A stretch of 64,000 nucleotides of DNA from Paraburkholderia aromaticivorans (GCF_002278075.1 NZ_CP022990.1:1364001-1428000), one strand, 5' to 3'; shown: positions 1 to 9,534, counted from the first letter of the stretch. Translations and numbers: made by a program. The notes: a model not told the origin generated them from the sequence alone.

Positions 1-1063
1 ATGCCGCCTCCGGGCCGTACACCATCGCGTAGAAAATGCCGAAGGGCACCACGATCGCAGCCCAGATCAACAATGTATTGGCCGGCTGCATTTCGATCAG
101 CCAGAAAGCCGGAAACACCGACACGCCGCAAATCAGCGAGCCCCAGAAGTAGACGCGCGCGCGGCCGAGCTTGTCGGACATGCCGCCGAACAGCGGGATG
201 AAGAAGCACATCACGCCGGCCGCGATCATCACGCCGAGCAATGCGTCGGTGCGGCTCATCGAGACATGCTGCGTGAGGTAGCCGATCGAGAATACGGCGA
301 AGATATTGAAGAACACACCGTCGATATAGCGCGCGCCCATGCCGAGCACCACGGCACCGCGATAGCGCGTCATCATGTCGACGAACGGAATCTTGGCCTC
401 GCGCCGATTGCGTTTGAGCGCGATGAATTCGGGCGTCTCCATCACCTTGGCGCGAATATACAGCCCGATCAGCACCAGCCCGAGCGACGCGCCGAACGCG
501 ATCCGCCAGCCCCACGACAGGAACGCGGCTTCGGGCAGCAGACGCGAGAGGCTCGCGACCATCCCCGATGCGAGGCATAGCCCGATCGACAAACCGATCT
601 GCGGCAGGCTGGCATAGAGACCGCGTTGCGCCGGGGGCGCATATTCATAGGCCATCAAGACCGCGCCGCCCCATTCGCCGCCGAGCCCGATGCCTTGCAG
701 CACGCGCAGCGACAACAGCAGGACAGGCGCCCAGATGCCGATCTGCGCGTAGGTCGGCACGAACGCGACGCCTGCCGTCGAGATCCCCATGATGATCAGC
801 GTGAGGATCAGCGCCGACTTGCGGCCGATACGATCGCCGAAATGGCCGAATATCACGCCGCCGAGAGGCCGCGTGACGAAACCTACCGCAAAGGTCGAAT
901 ACGCGAGCAGCGTCGACACCAGCGGATCGTTGGCCGGAAAATAGAGCTTGTTGAAGACGATGCCGGCGACAACGCCGTAAAGAAAAAAGTCATACCATTC
1001 GACGGTTGCGCCGATCACGCTGGCGAACGCAACGCGGCGGATAGCGCGGGGATCGATTGCCAT
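1..1063 (-). CDS. MHS-family MFS transporter (metabolite:H+ symporter), C-terminus cut by window edge
   Basis: Inner-membrane secondary transporter of the metabolite:H+ symporter group (relatives: ShiA, ProP, KgtP); substrate unknown. The reading frame opens at an ATG (1063) preceded by GAGGAG and runs off the window after about 354 codons; family members are about 430 residues, so the C-terminal helices are missing. Visible marks are the N-terminal ASVIGATVEWYDFFLYG, typical of the MHS group, the cytoplasmic loop GHFGDRIGRKSAL between helices 2 and 3, and RVLQGIGLGGEWGGA in helix 4. It lies 171 bp downstream of the GMC oxidoreductase on the same strand, so it may import that enzyme's substrate. 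Family assignment is firm, substrate is inference. Confidence 0.88.
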   Translation of the reverse strand, partial: MAIDPRAIRRVAFASVIGATVEWYDFFLYGVVAGIVFNKLYFPANDPLVSTLLAYSTFAVGFVTRPLGGVIFGHFGDRIGRKSALILTLIIMGISTAGVAFVPTYAQIGIWAPVLLLSLRVLQGIGLGGEWGGAVLMAYEYAPPAQRGLYASLPQIGLSIGLCLASGMVASLSRLLPEAAFLSWGWRIAFGASLGLVLIGLYIRAKVMETPEFIALKRNRREAKIPFVDMMTRYRGAVVLGMGARYIDGVFFNIFAVFSIGYLTQHVSMSRTDALLGVMIAAGVMCFFIPLFGGMSDKLGRARVYFWGSLICGVSVFPAFWLIEMQPANTLLIWAAIVVPFGIFYAMVYGPEAA

Positions 1064-1234
1064 AGCAGCAGCTCCTCAATGGACAGCCATGCCGCCTGCG
1101 TCGGCACGCGGCCAGCCGGTAACCCCAGTTGTCTCCTCCGGGGCGGTTTATGTGCACCCCGCGAACCGTCCATGCATCGGACGACTCGCGGCTGCGTATT
1201 GCGGCGGACTGTGCCCGCCGTTGTTTTGCACCTG

Positions 1235-2890
1235 CTACGCGGCCACTTTCGCCGCCGGCGTCGTCGCCACACCGCGATCGACACCGTTGGCGTCGTGCAG
1301 AATCATGTCCGACGCCTTTTCAGCCACCATCACGATCGGAACGTTGGTATTGCCTGACACGAGCGTGGGCATGATCGAGCAGTCGACCACACGCAGCCCC
1401 TGCGTGCCGTACACGCGCAGGCGCTCGTCGACCACCGCGAGCGGATCGCCGGCCGTGCCCATCTTTGCTGTACCAGATGGGTGGAAAATTGTCTGTCCGT
1501 ACTCCCGGCAGAAATCCAGCAGTTCGTCGTCGGTCTGCGCATGCGCGCCTGGCCGCACCTCACGTTTCATCAGCGCGGCCATCGGCTCGGCGGCCGCGAC
1601 GCGGCGCGCGAAACGCACGCCGGCGATCGTCGTGCGCCGATCCAGATCGGTGTCCAGATAGTTCGGCTGAATGGACGGCGCTTCACGCGGGTCCGCGCTG
1701 CGAATGCGCACCGCGCCGCGCGATTCGGGACGCAACTGGCAGATCGAATAGGTGCAGCCCGGAAAGTCGTGGACGTTGCCGCCCGCGGAGTCCGCCGACA
1801 ACGTGGAGAAATGAAACTGGATGTCAGGTGTCGCCGATTCCTGCGGCAAGGCCCGGCAGAACATGCCGCCCTGGTTGATGCCGACCGCGAGCGGACCGCC
1901 GCGCATCAGCGCCCATTGCAGCCCCATTCTGGCGCGCCCCGTCCATGAACGCAGCAGATCGTTGGTCGTGATCGGTTTGGTGACTTCATAGATCAGCCGG
2001 ATTTGCAGATGGTCCTGCAGGTTCTCGCCGACGCCCGCGCGATTGGCCACCACGGGAATGCCGAATTCGCGCAGCAATGCGGCCGGCCCCACGCCGGACA
2101 GTTGCAGCAATTGAGGCGACTGCAGCGCACCGGCGGTCAGGATCACTTCGCGATTGGCGCGCACTTCCCGCAACTCACCGTGTTGCCGATACTGCACCCC
2201 ACAGGCGCGGGTTCCCTCGAACAGAATCTTCGAGGCCATCGCATCGGTTTCCACCCGCAGGTTCCTGCGTTGCCGCGCGGGCTTCAGATAGGCGACGGCG
2301 GTCGAACACCGAAAGCCGCGGCGGGTAGTCAACTGATAGTAGCCGACGCCCTCCTGATCGCCCGTATTGAAGTCCTCGATGGTTGCCACGCCTAACGAAT
2401 TCGACGCCGCAATGAACGCGTCGACCAGTTCATGCCGCTGTTTGATGGTCGAGGCCCACAGCGGGCCGTCGACGCCGCGCGTGGGCCCCTCGCCCAGTTC
2501 GTTGTGTTCCAGCCGCCTGAAATACGGCAGGCAGTCATCCCAGCTCCAGCCGCGATTGCCGAGCCGCGCCCAATGGTCGTAATCGTCCTTCTGCCCGCGC
2601 ACGTAGATCAGGCCATTGATCGAACTGCTGCCGCCCAGCGTGCGGCCGCGCGGCCAGTAGAGCCGGCGATTGTGCATGTTCGGATCGGGATCGGTATAGA
2701 AGCCCCAGTTGTAGACCGGGTGAAACATCGTCTTGCCATAACCGATGGGGATATGAATCCACATGAAGCGATCGGCCGGGCCGGCTTCGAGCAGACATAC
2801 CGAGTAGCGGCCGCCTTCGGAAAGCCGGTTCGCCAGCACGCAACCCGCCGACCCCGCGCCGACGACCACAAAGTCGAATCGGTCTGCCAT
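1235..2890 (-). CDS. GMC-family FAD oxidoreductase (choline/alcohol dehydrogenase-like)
   Basis: Flavoprotein of 551 residues that probably oxidises an alcohol to an aldehyde. The N-terminal dinucleotide-binding motif VVVGAGSAGCVLANRLSE lies at residues 8-25, the first GMC signature around GRTLGGSSSINGLIYVRG, the second as GALQSPQLLQLSGVG, and the catalytic His in HPSGTAKMG near residue 471. The ATG at 2890 is preferred over an in-frame ATG at 2908 because an AGGAGA ribosome site lies 9-10 bases before it. It is divergent from an IclR gene and upstream of an MHS transporter, so the three may form one substrate-uptake and oxidation unit. It could be annotated betA-like, but betaine aldehyde dehydrogenase and BetI are absent, so choline is not supported. 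Confidence 0.9.
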   Translation of the reverse strand: MADRFDFVVVGAGSAGCVLANRLSEGGRYSVCLLEAGPADRFMWIHIPIGYGKTMFHPVYNWGFYTDPDPNMHNRRLYWPRGRTLGGSSSINGLIYVRGQKDDYDHWARLGNRGWSWDDCLPYFRRLEHNELGEGPTRGVDGPLWASTIKQRHELVDAFIAASNSLGVATIEDFNTGDQEGVGYYQLTTRRGFRCSTAVAYLKPARQRRNLRVETDAMASKILFEGTRACGVQYRQHGELREVRANREVILTAGALQSPQLLQLSGVGPAALLREFGIPVVANRAGVGENLQDHLQIRLIYEVTKPITTNDLLRSWTGRARMGLQWALMRGGPLAVGINQGGMFCRALPQESATPDIQFHFSTLSADSAGGNVHDFPGCTYSICQLRPESRGAVRIRSADPREAPSIQPNYLDTDLDRRTTIAGVRFARRVAAAEPMAALMKREVRPGAHAQTDDELLDFCREYGQTIFHPSGTAKMGTAGDPLAVVDERLRVYGTQGLRVVDCSIMPTLVSGNTNVPIVMVAEKASDMILHDANGVDRGVATTPAAKVAA

Positions 2891-2991
2891 GTGCAATGTC
2901 TCCTGCATGTTTTATAAAAACCGGTATGTTTCGTTGAAATTTATGTTCAGCCCGTTTCCTGTTCAAGAAATTCCCGCTACTATCGGCTCAT

Positions 2992-3021
2992 GTGAAACAG
3001 AAACAGCGTTTTTTGTTTCAC
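2992..3021. promoter_or_regulatory. Candidate IclR operator: 8-bp inverted repeat in divergent intergenic region
   Basis: GTGAAACA (2992-2999) and its exact reverse complement TGTTTCAC (3014-3021) are separated by 14 AT-rich bases. The repeat lies midway between the divergent GMC gene (start 2890) and the first iclR gene (start 3096). IclR-family regulators commonly bind inverted AAC/GTT half-sites in such divergent promoters. The link to the neighbouring regulator is inference from position. Confidence 0.45.
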
Positions 3022-3095
3022 TTTTAGCAATTACCAACCGGCCTGCGCAACGTACGCGGACGCTGGCGAGTCACTGATCGAGAGCAAGGAGGTGT

Positions 3096-3932
3096 ATGCA
3101 AGCACTCTGCCCGTCGCCGCGCAGCGAACCCGTGGCCGAAGACTCGCGGGCTTTGCGTGCATTGGCCGTGCTCGAACAGCTGGCGGCCGCCGGGCAGCCG
3201 TTTTCGCTCTCGCAACTCTCGCTGCGCCTGCACATTCCCAAAGCGACGCTGATGCGGCTGATCGAGTCGCTCGAAGCGCAGGGCTACGTGACTCATCTGC
3301 CCGATTCGCGTGGCACGGACCGCGGCATCACGCTGGGTCCGAAAGCGGCGCAGCTCGCGCTCACCACGCTGTCCAACAATACGTTCGGGCGCGCCTGCCG
3401 TTCGCTGCTGCGCTCGCTCGTCGACGCGCTCGGCGAAACCTGCAACCTCACCGCGCTGGATCGCGACACCGTGCTCTATCTGGAGCGCGTGGAGACCGCC
3501 GAACCGCTGCGGCTGCATTTGCAGCCCGGCACGCGCGTGCCGTTGCACTGCACCGCCAGCGGCAAACTGTTCCTGTCGCAGATGCCGCCGGCCGAGCGCC
3601 GCCTGGTGCTCGCGCGGCTGACGCTGGAGCGAAAAACGCAAGGCACGCTGACGGAATTGAATCTGCTCGAGGCGGAACTCGACCGCCTCGCGGTGCGCGG
3701 AATCGGCATCGACAACGAGGAACTGGTTCGCGGCATGGTGGCGGTCGCGGTGCCTGTGCGCGATGCGGCGGATGGGCACGTGCTTGCCTCGCTGGCGATT
3801 CACGCGCCGACCGCGCGCGCGAGTCTGAACGACCTGCTGAAGGCCGTGCCGAGACTGAAGGACGCGGCGCTGAAGCTCGCCCCGCTGTTATCCGCGGGCC
3901 CTTCTGTGGAGCATGCGCACCATGAGCGTTGA
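3096..3932 (+). CDS. IclR-family transcriptional regulator (first of a tandem pair)
   Basis: DNA-binding regulator of 278 residues. Residues about 20-85 form the winged helix (LRALAVLEQL, FSLSQLSLRLHIPKATLMRL), followed by the IclR effector domain with GETCNLTAL, CTASGKLFLSQM and the C-terminal GIDNEELVRGMVAVAVPV. AAGGAGGTG sits directly before the ATG, so the spacing is short, but no other in-frame start fits the family's N-terminus. It is divergent from the GMC oxidoreductase, its likely target, and is followed at once by a second iclR gene with clearly related sequence, suggesting local duplication. The effector is unknown. Confidence 0.9.
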   Translation: MQALCPSPRSEPVAEDSRALRALAVLEQLAAAGQPFSLSQLSLRLHIPKATLMRLIESLEAQGYVTHLPDSRGTDRGITLGPKAAQLALTTLSNNTFGRACRSLLRSLVDALGETCNLTALDRDTVLYLERVETAEPLRLHLQPGTRVPLHCTASGKLFLSQMPPAERRLVLARLTLERKTQGTLTELNLLEAELDRLAVRGIGIDNEELVRGMVAVAVPVRDAADGHVLASLAIHAPTARASLNDLLKAVPRLKDAALKLAPLLSAGPSVEHAHHER

Positions 3933-3942
3933 GGCCGTCCCC

Positions 3943-4815
3943 ATGAGCGATCCATTCGATCCGGCGGAGTCATCCGCCGGCGTGCGGCCCGGCGGCGCGA
4001 AGGCCGGACGGCCCAAAGCGGAGTTGTACAATGGCGCCGATCCATTTTCCGGAACGGCAGGCATGACCAAAGCGGATACTCCGACGCTGCGCGCGTTTGC
4101 GTTGCTCGAACACCTCGTCAATTCGGACGGCCCGGTGTCGCTCGCCGATATCGCGCAAGACGTCGCGCTGCCCAAGGCGTCGCTGCATCGCATGCTTGCT
4201 TCGCTGGAGGCGGGCGGGCTCGTGATCCGTGAGCCCGGCCAGAAGAACGCGTATGTGATCGGGCCGCGCCTCGCGCAACTCGCGTTAGGGGTGGTGATGC
4301 ATTCCGGCGCGCGGCGCCTGCGTCATGCGATTCTCGCGCGTCTGGTGGCCGATCTCGGCGAGACCTGCAATCTCACCATGCTGCATGAAACCGAGGTGCT
4401 CTATCTCGACCGGATGGAAGCGCCATGGCCGTTGCGCCTCGATCTCAAACCCGGCTCGCACGTCCCCGCGCATTGCAGCGCGAGCGGCAAACTGCTGCTG
4501 GCCATGCTGCCGCGCGAACAGCGCTCGGCACTCGTGCGCGCGCTGAAACTCGAACGCTTCACGCCGAACACCATCACGGACCCGGAGCTGCTCGAAGCGG
4601 AACTGGACCGGACCGCGCACAAGCGCATTGCGATCGATAACGAAGAGTTTCTCGCCGGCATCGTATGCGTGGCGGCGCCGGTGGTAGACGAGAACGGCAC
4701 CTGCATCGCGGCGGTCGCCGTGCATGCGCCGGTCTCGCGCGCGCCGCTGTCTCGCGCGCTCGAATTCGTGCCGCGTCTTCAGGAAGCCGCGCGGGAACTC
4801 GCAGCCACCTTCTGA
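3943..4815 (+). CDS. IclR-family transcriptional regulator (second of a tandem pair)
   Basis: About 290 residues: a loosely structured N-terminal extension of about 40 residues, a winged helix (LRAFALLEHL, VALPKASLHRML), then an effector domain with GETCNLTML, CSASGKLLLAML and IAIDNEEFLAGIVCVAAPV. These motifs match the upstream iclR gene position by position, so the two are paralogues. In-frame starts at 3913 and 3922 would overlap the upstream gene; 3943 has a GAGG about 8 bases before it. Co-transcription with the first gene is likely because the gap is about 10 bp. It ends 40 bp before the convergent tauR gene. Whether it acts on the GMC operon or on the sulfonate genes cannot be told from sequence. 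Confidence 0.88.
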   Translation: MSDPFDPAESSAGVRPGGAKAGRPKAELYNGADPFSGTAGMTKADTPTLRAFALLEHLVNSDGPVSLADIAQDVALPKASLHRMLASLEAGGLVIREPGQKNAYVIGPRLAQLALGVVMHSGARRLRHAILARLVADLGETCNLTMLHETEVLYLDRMEAPWPLRLDLKPGSHVPAHCSASGKLLLAMLPREQRSALVRALKLERFTPNTITDPELLEAELDRTAHKRIAIDNEEFLAGIVCVAAPVVDENGTCIAAVAVHAPVSRAPLSRALEFVPRLQEAARELAATF

Positions 4816-4855
4816 CGCGAGCGCCCCTGCCTGTCTTACCCGGCGCGGCGCGGGC

Positions 4856-6382
4856 TCACGGCCCGGGCTTCTGCTTGCGCACGAGTTCGGCCAGCAGGCG
4901 CACGCCCGCGTCGATCTTGTCGAGCTTGATCGCCGAGAAGCCCATCCGGAAACAGTGGTTCTGCTCCAGTCCGTTCATGAAGAACACGCTGCCCAGTTCG
5001 ATCAGGATGCCGTGCTGTTCGGCGTCGGCGCCCAGACGCACGGCATCGAGCCAGGGCGGCCCTTCCACCCAGCAGGAAGCGCCGCCCGTAACCGGGATGT
5101 AGCGCGCTTGCGGCATGTACTTGTCCAGCGCCGCCATCAGCGCCAGCGCGCGTTCGCGGTAGGCGTGGGCCAGCCTGCGCAGTAACGCGTCGTGATGACC
5201 GAGCGCGAGAAACGTCGCGAACGCACGCTGGATGTACGCCGCCGGATGCCGCACCATCAGACGGCGCAGCGCGCGCAACTCTTGCACCAGTTCGCGCGGA
5301 CCCACGATATACCCGAGCCGCAAACCGGGCGCGAAGGTCTTCGACAGACTGCCGATGTAGATCACGCGGTCAGCCTTGTCCAGACTCTTGAGCGCCGGGT
5401 GCGGCAGGCCCGAGAAGTTGTTTTCGCTTTCGTAGTCGTCCTCGATCAGCACGAAATCGTGCTCCTGCGCGAGTTCGAGCAACGCATGCCGGCGATCGAT
5501 CGGCATGGTGGCCGTGGTCGGGCACTGGTGGCTCGGCGTCACGTAGACGTAATCGCATTGGGCGAACAGATGCGCGTCCTCGACGGGCCGCACGCCGCCC
5601 TCGTCAACCGGCAACGGCACCAGTTGCGCGTTGCGGTTCTCGAAGATATTGCGGGCGTCCGGATAGCCGGGGTTCTCGAAGCCTACCGTAGTGCGCTCGC
5701 GCGCCAGCAGATCGGCAACCAGATACAACGCCTGCTGACAGCCGATCGTGATGACGATCTCGTCCGGCATCGCAAACACGCCGCGCCGCGGCAGCACGCG
5801 CGTGCGGATTTGCTGGATCAGCGTGTCGTCGTCGCGGCCGATCAGATCCGGCGCCCAGTTGCGGATCTCCATCACCGAGAGCGCCTTCATGCAGCATTCG
5901 CGCCAGTCGTTGGTCGGGAACAGCGACTGGTCGAACTGCCCGTAGATAAATGGATATTCGTAGTCCTGCCAGTTGCCCGGCTTGACGATATTGCGCTGCT
6001 CGGACGGCCGCCGTTGCACACGCTGCGCCCAATCGGGCCGCGCGGGCGCCGCATCGTGCTCGCGGGCGGGGACCGTCTGCGTCGGCCTGAAGCCGTGCCG
6101 TCCCTCCAGCATGGCCGGATTGACGAAGTGCCCGCTGCGCTCGCGCGAAATCAGATAGCCCTCCTCCACGAGTTGCTGGTACGCCAGCACGACCGTATTT
6201 CTCGCGACGCTCAGCTGATCGGCCAGTTCCCGGCTGGACGGCAGCGCGGTTTGCGGCGGCAGTTGGCCGTCCAGAATCGCGGCCACCAGCATCTGGCGAA
6301 TCTGGCCTTGCAGGCTCATGTTCGAGTCGCTCGGACGCTGAAAACGCTGCGTCCAAAGGGCCGTCGCTGTACGGCTAGACAT
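4856..6382 (-). CDS. tauR: MocR-family regulator, probable TauR activator of taurine catabolism
   Basis: A 508-residue fusion of an N-terminal GntR winged helix (residues about 20-90, with LPSSRELADQLSVARNTVV) and a C-terminal fold-type I aminotransferase domain that binds PLP as an effector cofactor. The Lys in YIGSLSKTFAPGLRLGY is the Schiff-base residue, and IEDDYESE is the usual cofactor-ring segment. MocR proteins named TauR activate taurine genes in Rhodobacter and related bacteria; here the gene is divergent from tauABC with a 309-bp shared promoter region, which is the basis for the name. A three-site motif (positions 6543, 9623, 21695) is its probable operator. It could be another MocR member, but context makes TauR the best choice. 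Confidence 0.85.
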   Translation of the reverse strand: MSSRTATALWTQRFQRPSDSNMSLQGQIRQMLVAAILDGQLPPQTALPSSRELADQLSVARNTVVLAYQQLVEEGYLISRERSGHFVNPAMLEGRHGFRPTQTVPAREHDAAPARPDWAQRVQRRPSEQRNIVKPGNWQDYEYPFIYGQFDQSLFPTNDWRECCMKALSVMEIRNWAPDLIGRDDDTLIQQIRTRVLPRRGVFAMPDEIVITIGCQQALYLVADLLARERTTVGFENPGYPDARNIFENRNAQLVPLPVDEGGVRPVEDAHLFAQCDYVYVTPSHQCPTTATMPIDRRHALLELAQEHDFVLIEDDYESENNFSGLPHPALKSLDKADRVIYIGSLSKTFAPGLRLGYIVGPRELVQELRALRRLMVRHPAAYIQRAFATFLALGHHDALLRRLAHAYRERALALMAALDKYMPQARYIPVTGGASCWVEGPPWLDAVRLGADAEQHGILIELGSVFFMNGLEQNHCFRMGFSAIKLDKIDAGVRLLAELVRKQKPGP

Positions 6383-6494
6383 GCATCCTCCTCAAAGTGA
6401 AAAGACCGCGCCGGCCAGCGCGGCGCGGGGCGAGACAGCCGCCTGCCGCGATAGCGGCTCGTGGCGCGGGCCGGCCAGTGCGGCTCCGGGCGGT

Positions 6495-6538
6495 CCCTGA
6501 GCGATCCCTGAGCGGACCTCGAGCGGACCTCGAGCGCC
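6495..6538. repeat. Four tandem 11-bp repeats next to the TauR motif
   Basis: Four consecutive 11-mers of the form CCYYGAGCGnn lie head to tail at 6495, 6506, 6517 and 6528. Each spans about one helical turn and the array stops 4 bp before the probable TauR operator. It may be a phased protein-binding array or simple slippage; it is not coding. Confidence 0.6.
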
Positions 6539-6542
6539 GATG

Positions 6543-6583
6543 TGGACTCAACGATCGGCGCCGTCTGGCACTAACTTGCTCTA
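6543..6583 (+). promoter_or_regulatory. Probable TauR operator, tauR/tauA intergenic
   Basis: TGGACTCA at 6543-6550, 14 bases, then CTGGCACTA at 6565-6573; a further CTTGCTCTA follows at 6575-6583. The same two half-sites with exactly the same 14-base gap occur at 9623-9653 and 21695-21725, each in a promoter of this island. The TGGACTCA half resembles the direct-repeat element reported for TauR in Rhodobacter. Binding by the adjacent MocR protein is inference. Confidence 0.6.
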
Positions 6584-6691
6584 TTTTTTACTGACGATAC
6601 TCGACTCACCCCGTCCAAGGCGATCGGGACAAGCACCGGTCGTGGCCCCACGACTTCCATGCTCCACAGACAGCCACTTGTGAGACCTATT

Positions 6692-7750
6692 ATGAAACGC
6701 CATAAAAACCCGACATCACGGCCGTGGTTCCAATGGACGGCGCACTGCGTCCTGGCGCTGGCTTTCGCGGCTACGGCGGCCCTCGTGGCCACGCCCGGTC
6801 ACGCAGAAGACAAGGAAATCACGATCGCCTATCAGCAGATCGTCGATCCGTGGGTGGTCGGCATCGCGAACGGGTCCATCGAGAAGGCCACCGGCTACAA
6901 GATCAACTGGCGGCAATTCGAATCGGGGGCGAAAGTCGCGACCGCGTTGGCGTCGGGCGACGTCAAGGTCGGCGTGATCGGTTCCAGTCCGCTTGCCGCC
7001 GCCGTGAGTCAAGGCCTCGATCTGCAGCTCTTCTGGATACTCGACAACATCAACCAGGCCGAAGCGATGGTGGTGCGCAACGGCTCCGGCGTGACGAAGC
7101 CCGCGGACCTGAAAGGCAAGACCATCGGCGTGCCGTTCGTGTCTACCACCCACTATCACACCATGTTCGCGCTGCAGCACTGGGGCATCAATCCGTCTGA
7201 CCTGAAGATTCTCAACATGCAGCCCAATCAGATCGTCGCGGCCTGGTCGCGCGGCGACATCGACGCCGCCTACGTGTGGGATCCGGCGCTCGCCGAACTG
7301 AAAAAGAGCGGCAAGGTGCTGATCACGTCCGGCGATCTCTCGAAACTCGGCAAGCCGACCTTCGACGGCATTGCGGTCGATCGCAAATGGGGCGAGGATC
7401 ACAAGGACTTCATGGCCAGACTCGTCAAGGCCATCGCCGAAGCCGACCAGCAATACCGCAGCAATCCATCGCAATGGAATGCGGCCTCGCCGCAGGCCGC
7501 GGCCATCGCGAAGATGATCGGCGGCTCGCCGGCGGACGTGCCGGCGTCGCTGTCGCTCTATGCATTCCCCACGCTCGGCGAGCAGGCGTCCGCCCAATGG
7601 CTGGGCGGCGGTACGGCGAGCCGCGCCGCGCTCGCGCTGAAGGACACTTCGGAGTTCCTGAAGAGCCAGAAGCAGATCGGCGCTGTCTTGCCCGACTACT
7701 CGAAATTCGTCACGCCGGCCTATGCCGAAGCCGCCGCGAAACTCAAATGA
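6692..7750 (+). CDS. tauA: Taurine/sulfonate ABC transporter, periplasmic binding protein
   Basis: Periplasmic receptor of 352 residues for taurine or a related alkanesulfonate. A Sec signal peptide covers residues 1-38 with cleavage after GHA. The mature protein has the SsuA/TauA pattern: ITIAYQQIVDPWVVGIANG, then WRQFESGAKVATALASGDV, VGVIGSSPLAAAVSQG and LKGKTIGVPFVSTTHYH. The ATG at 6692 is chosen because the signal peptide starts there; an upstream in-frame ATG at 6659 would add 11 residues with no function. First gene of tauABC, which runs from the TauR-type operator to a strong terminator at 9535. Substrate is supported by the adjacent xsc and tauR rather than by pocket residues. Confidence 0.93.
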   Translation: MKRHKNPTSRPWFQWTAHCVLALAFAATAALVATPGHAEDKEITIAYQQIVDPWVVGIANGSIEKATGYKINWRQFESGAKVATALASGDVKVGVIGSSPLAAAVSQGLDLQLFWILDNINQAEAMVVRNGSGVTKPADLKGKTIGVPFVSTTHYHTMFALQHWGINPSDLKILNMQPNQIVAAWSRGDIDAAYVWDPALAELKKSGKVLITSGDLSKLGKPTFDGIAVDRKWGEDHKDFMARLVKAIAEADQQYRSNPSQWNAASPQAAAIAKMIGGSPADVPASLSLYAFPTLGEQASAQWLGGGTASRAALALKDTSEFLKSQKQIGAVLPDYSKFVTPAYAEAAAKLK

Positions 7751-7782
7751 CGTAACCGTGATCCAGTGGATCGGGAGGCAAG

Positions 7783-8598
7783 ATGGAAAACATGACTGTC
7801 AGGAACGTGAGCGTGGTGTTTCCGGGGCGCCGTCCCGGCCAGACCGTGCAGGCGCTCGACGATATCAACCTGACGATCCGCTCAGGTGACTTCGTGGTCG
7901 CGCTCGGCGCGTCCGGATGCGGCAAGACCACGCTGTTGTCGCTCATGGCCGGCTTCATCGCGCCGAGCCGGGGCGAGTTGCTGCTCGGCGGCGAACCCAT
8001 TGCAGGGCCGGGCGCGGACCGAGGCGTGGTGTTCCAGAAACACGCGCTTTTGCCGTGGCTCAACGTGATCGACAACGCGGAATTCGGTCTCAAACTGCAA
8101 GGCGTGCCGCGCGCGCAGCGGCGTGACATTGCCGTGCGCAACCTGGCGCTCGTCGGCTTGCAGGATTTCCACAAGCACATGATCTATCAACTCTCGGGCG
8201 GGATGCAGCAGCGTGTCGGCATTGCCCGCGCGCTCACCTGCGATCCGGCGATGCTGCTGATGGACGAGCCGATGGCCGCACTCGACGCGCTCACCCGCGA
8301 AACGATTCAGGAACTGCTGCTCGATGTCTGGAAGAAGACCAACAAGATGTTTTTCTTTATCACGCACAGCGTGGAGGAAGCGCTGTTTTTGGCAAGCCGC
8401 CTGATCGTGATGTCACCGCGTCCCGGCCGTATCACCCATACCTACGATCTGGACTTCAATCGCCGTTTTCTCGAAACGCGCGACGCACGGGCGATCAAAT
8501 CGAGTCCCGATTTCATCGCGATGCGCGAGCGCGTCCTCAACATCATCTACGGCGACGAGAAGATGCACGCCGCCGAGGCCGGAGTCGCTCATGTTTAG
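7783..8598 (+). CDS. tauB: Taurine/sulfonate ABC transporter, ATPase
   Basis: Cytoplasmic ABC ATPase of 271 residues that powers the TauA/TauC importer. Walker A is GASGCGKTT near residue 45, the Q-loop follows in [12 protein letters not shown], the signature is [15 protein letters not shown], Walker B is [12 protein letters not shown] and the switch His lies in [24 protein letters not shown] ribosome site precedes the ATG. The end overlaps the start of tauC by 8 bp, consistent with translational coupling. The nitrate/sulfonate/taurine subfamily is supported by the [15 protein letters not shown] segment and by its neighbours. Confidence 0.93.
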   Translation: MENMTVRNVSVVFPGRRPGQTVQALDDINLTIRSGDFVVALGASGCGKTTLLSLMAGFIAPSRGELLLGGEPIAGPGADRGVVFQKHALLPWLNVIDNAEFGLKLQGVPRAQRRDIAVRNLALVGLQDFHKHMIYQLSGGMQQRVGIARALTCDPAMLLMDEPMAALDALTRETIQELLLDVWKKTNKMFFFITHSVEEALFLASRLIVMSPRPGRITHTYDLDFNRRFLETRDARAIKSSPDFIAMRERVLNIIYGDEKMHAAEAGVAHV

Positions 8599-9511
8599 TT
8601 CAAAATCCGCGCATGCCATTTTGCACGGCGAGGCCGCCCCCATGGAGACGAACACCCCGGTCCGGCCACCCCGCAGCCCCCGACGCGGGCCACGTATCCT
8701 CGCGAAGAAACCCGCCCGGCCCGGCGACACGTTCGGCGTGCCGGGGCAAGGCAGCAGCGTCGTCACGAGCCTCATCACCGTGGCCGCGTTCATCGGACTG
8801 TGGTTCGCGGCCACCAACCTGCACTGGATCAAGCCGCTGTTTCTGCCGTCGCCGCAGGCCGTCTACGCGAAGTTCATCTTTGTCGCCACGGAAGGCTTTG
8901 CCAACTCCACGCTAGCGCAGCACACGGGGATCAGCCTGTTGCGGGTCTTCGGCGCATTCCTGCTCGCCTGCCTGACCGCGATACCCGTCGGGGTGATGAT
9001 GGGCGTGTCGCGCTTCGCACGCGGCGCATTCGATCCGCCGATCGAGTTCTACCGGCCGCTGCCGCCACTCGCCTATTTGCCGCTCATCATCATCTGGTTC
9101 GGCATCGGCGAATTTTCGAAGGTGTTGCTGATATACCTCGCCATTTTCGCGCCGCTCGCCATTGCGGCCCGTGCCGGCGTGCGTTCGGTTTCGATCGAGC
9201 AGATTCACGCCGCGTATTCGATGGGCGCCTCACGCACGCAGGTCGTGCTGTACGTGATCCTGAAATCGGCGATGCCGGAGATCTTTACCGGCATGAGAAT
9301 CGGCATCGGCGTCGGCTGGACCACGCTGGTGGCCGCCGAAATGGTCGCATCGACCAGCGGCCTCGGCTTCATGGTGCTCAACGCGGCGGAATTTCTGGCC
9401 AGCGATGTCGTGATCATGGGGATCATCGTGATCGGCTTCTTCGCGCTCTGCTTCGATTTGCTGATGCGTTATATCGAGCGGGTGCTGGTGCCCTGGAAAG
9501 GGAAGGTCTGA
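8591..9511 (+). CDS. tauC: Taurine/sulfonate ABC transporter, permease
   Basis: Inner-membrane permease of 306 residues with a Pro/Arg-rich N-terminal tail of about 55 residues and then about six transmembrane segments. The coupling loop EAA-like stretch is [25 protein letters not shown], and [19 protein letters not shown] is typical of the TauC/SsuC group. The ATG at 8591 overlaps tauB; an in-frame ATG at 8642 would still keep all helices and could be the real start. It completes tauABC and is followed 24 bp later by an intrinsic terminator, so the downstream aldehyde dehydrogenase has its own promoter. Confidence 0.92.
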   Translation: MFSSKSAHAILHGEAAPMETNTPVRPPRSPRRGPRILAKKPARPGDTFGVPGQGSSVVTSLITVAAFIGLWFAATNLHWIKPLFLPSPQAVYAKFIFVATEGFANSTLAQHTGISLLRVFGAFLLACLTAIPVGVMMGVSRFARGAFDPPIEFYRPLPPLAYLPLIIIWFGIGEFSKVLLIYLAIFAPLAIAARAGVRSVSIEQIHAAYSMGASRTQVVLYVILKSAMPEIFTGMRIGIGVGWTTLVAAEMVASTSGLGFMVLNAAEFLASDVVIMGIIVIGFFALCFDLLMRYIERVLVPWKGKV

Positions 9512-9534
9512 CGCCGCGTCGCCGTGCTGCACGG

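Noticed and set aside
2891..3095. betIBA-like choline operon around the GMC gene
   Set aside because: The regulator is IclR, not TetR-type BetI, and no betaine aldehyde dehydrogenase is adjacent.
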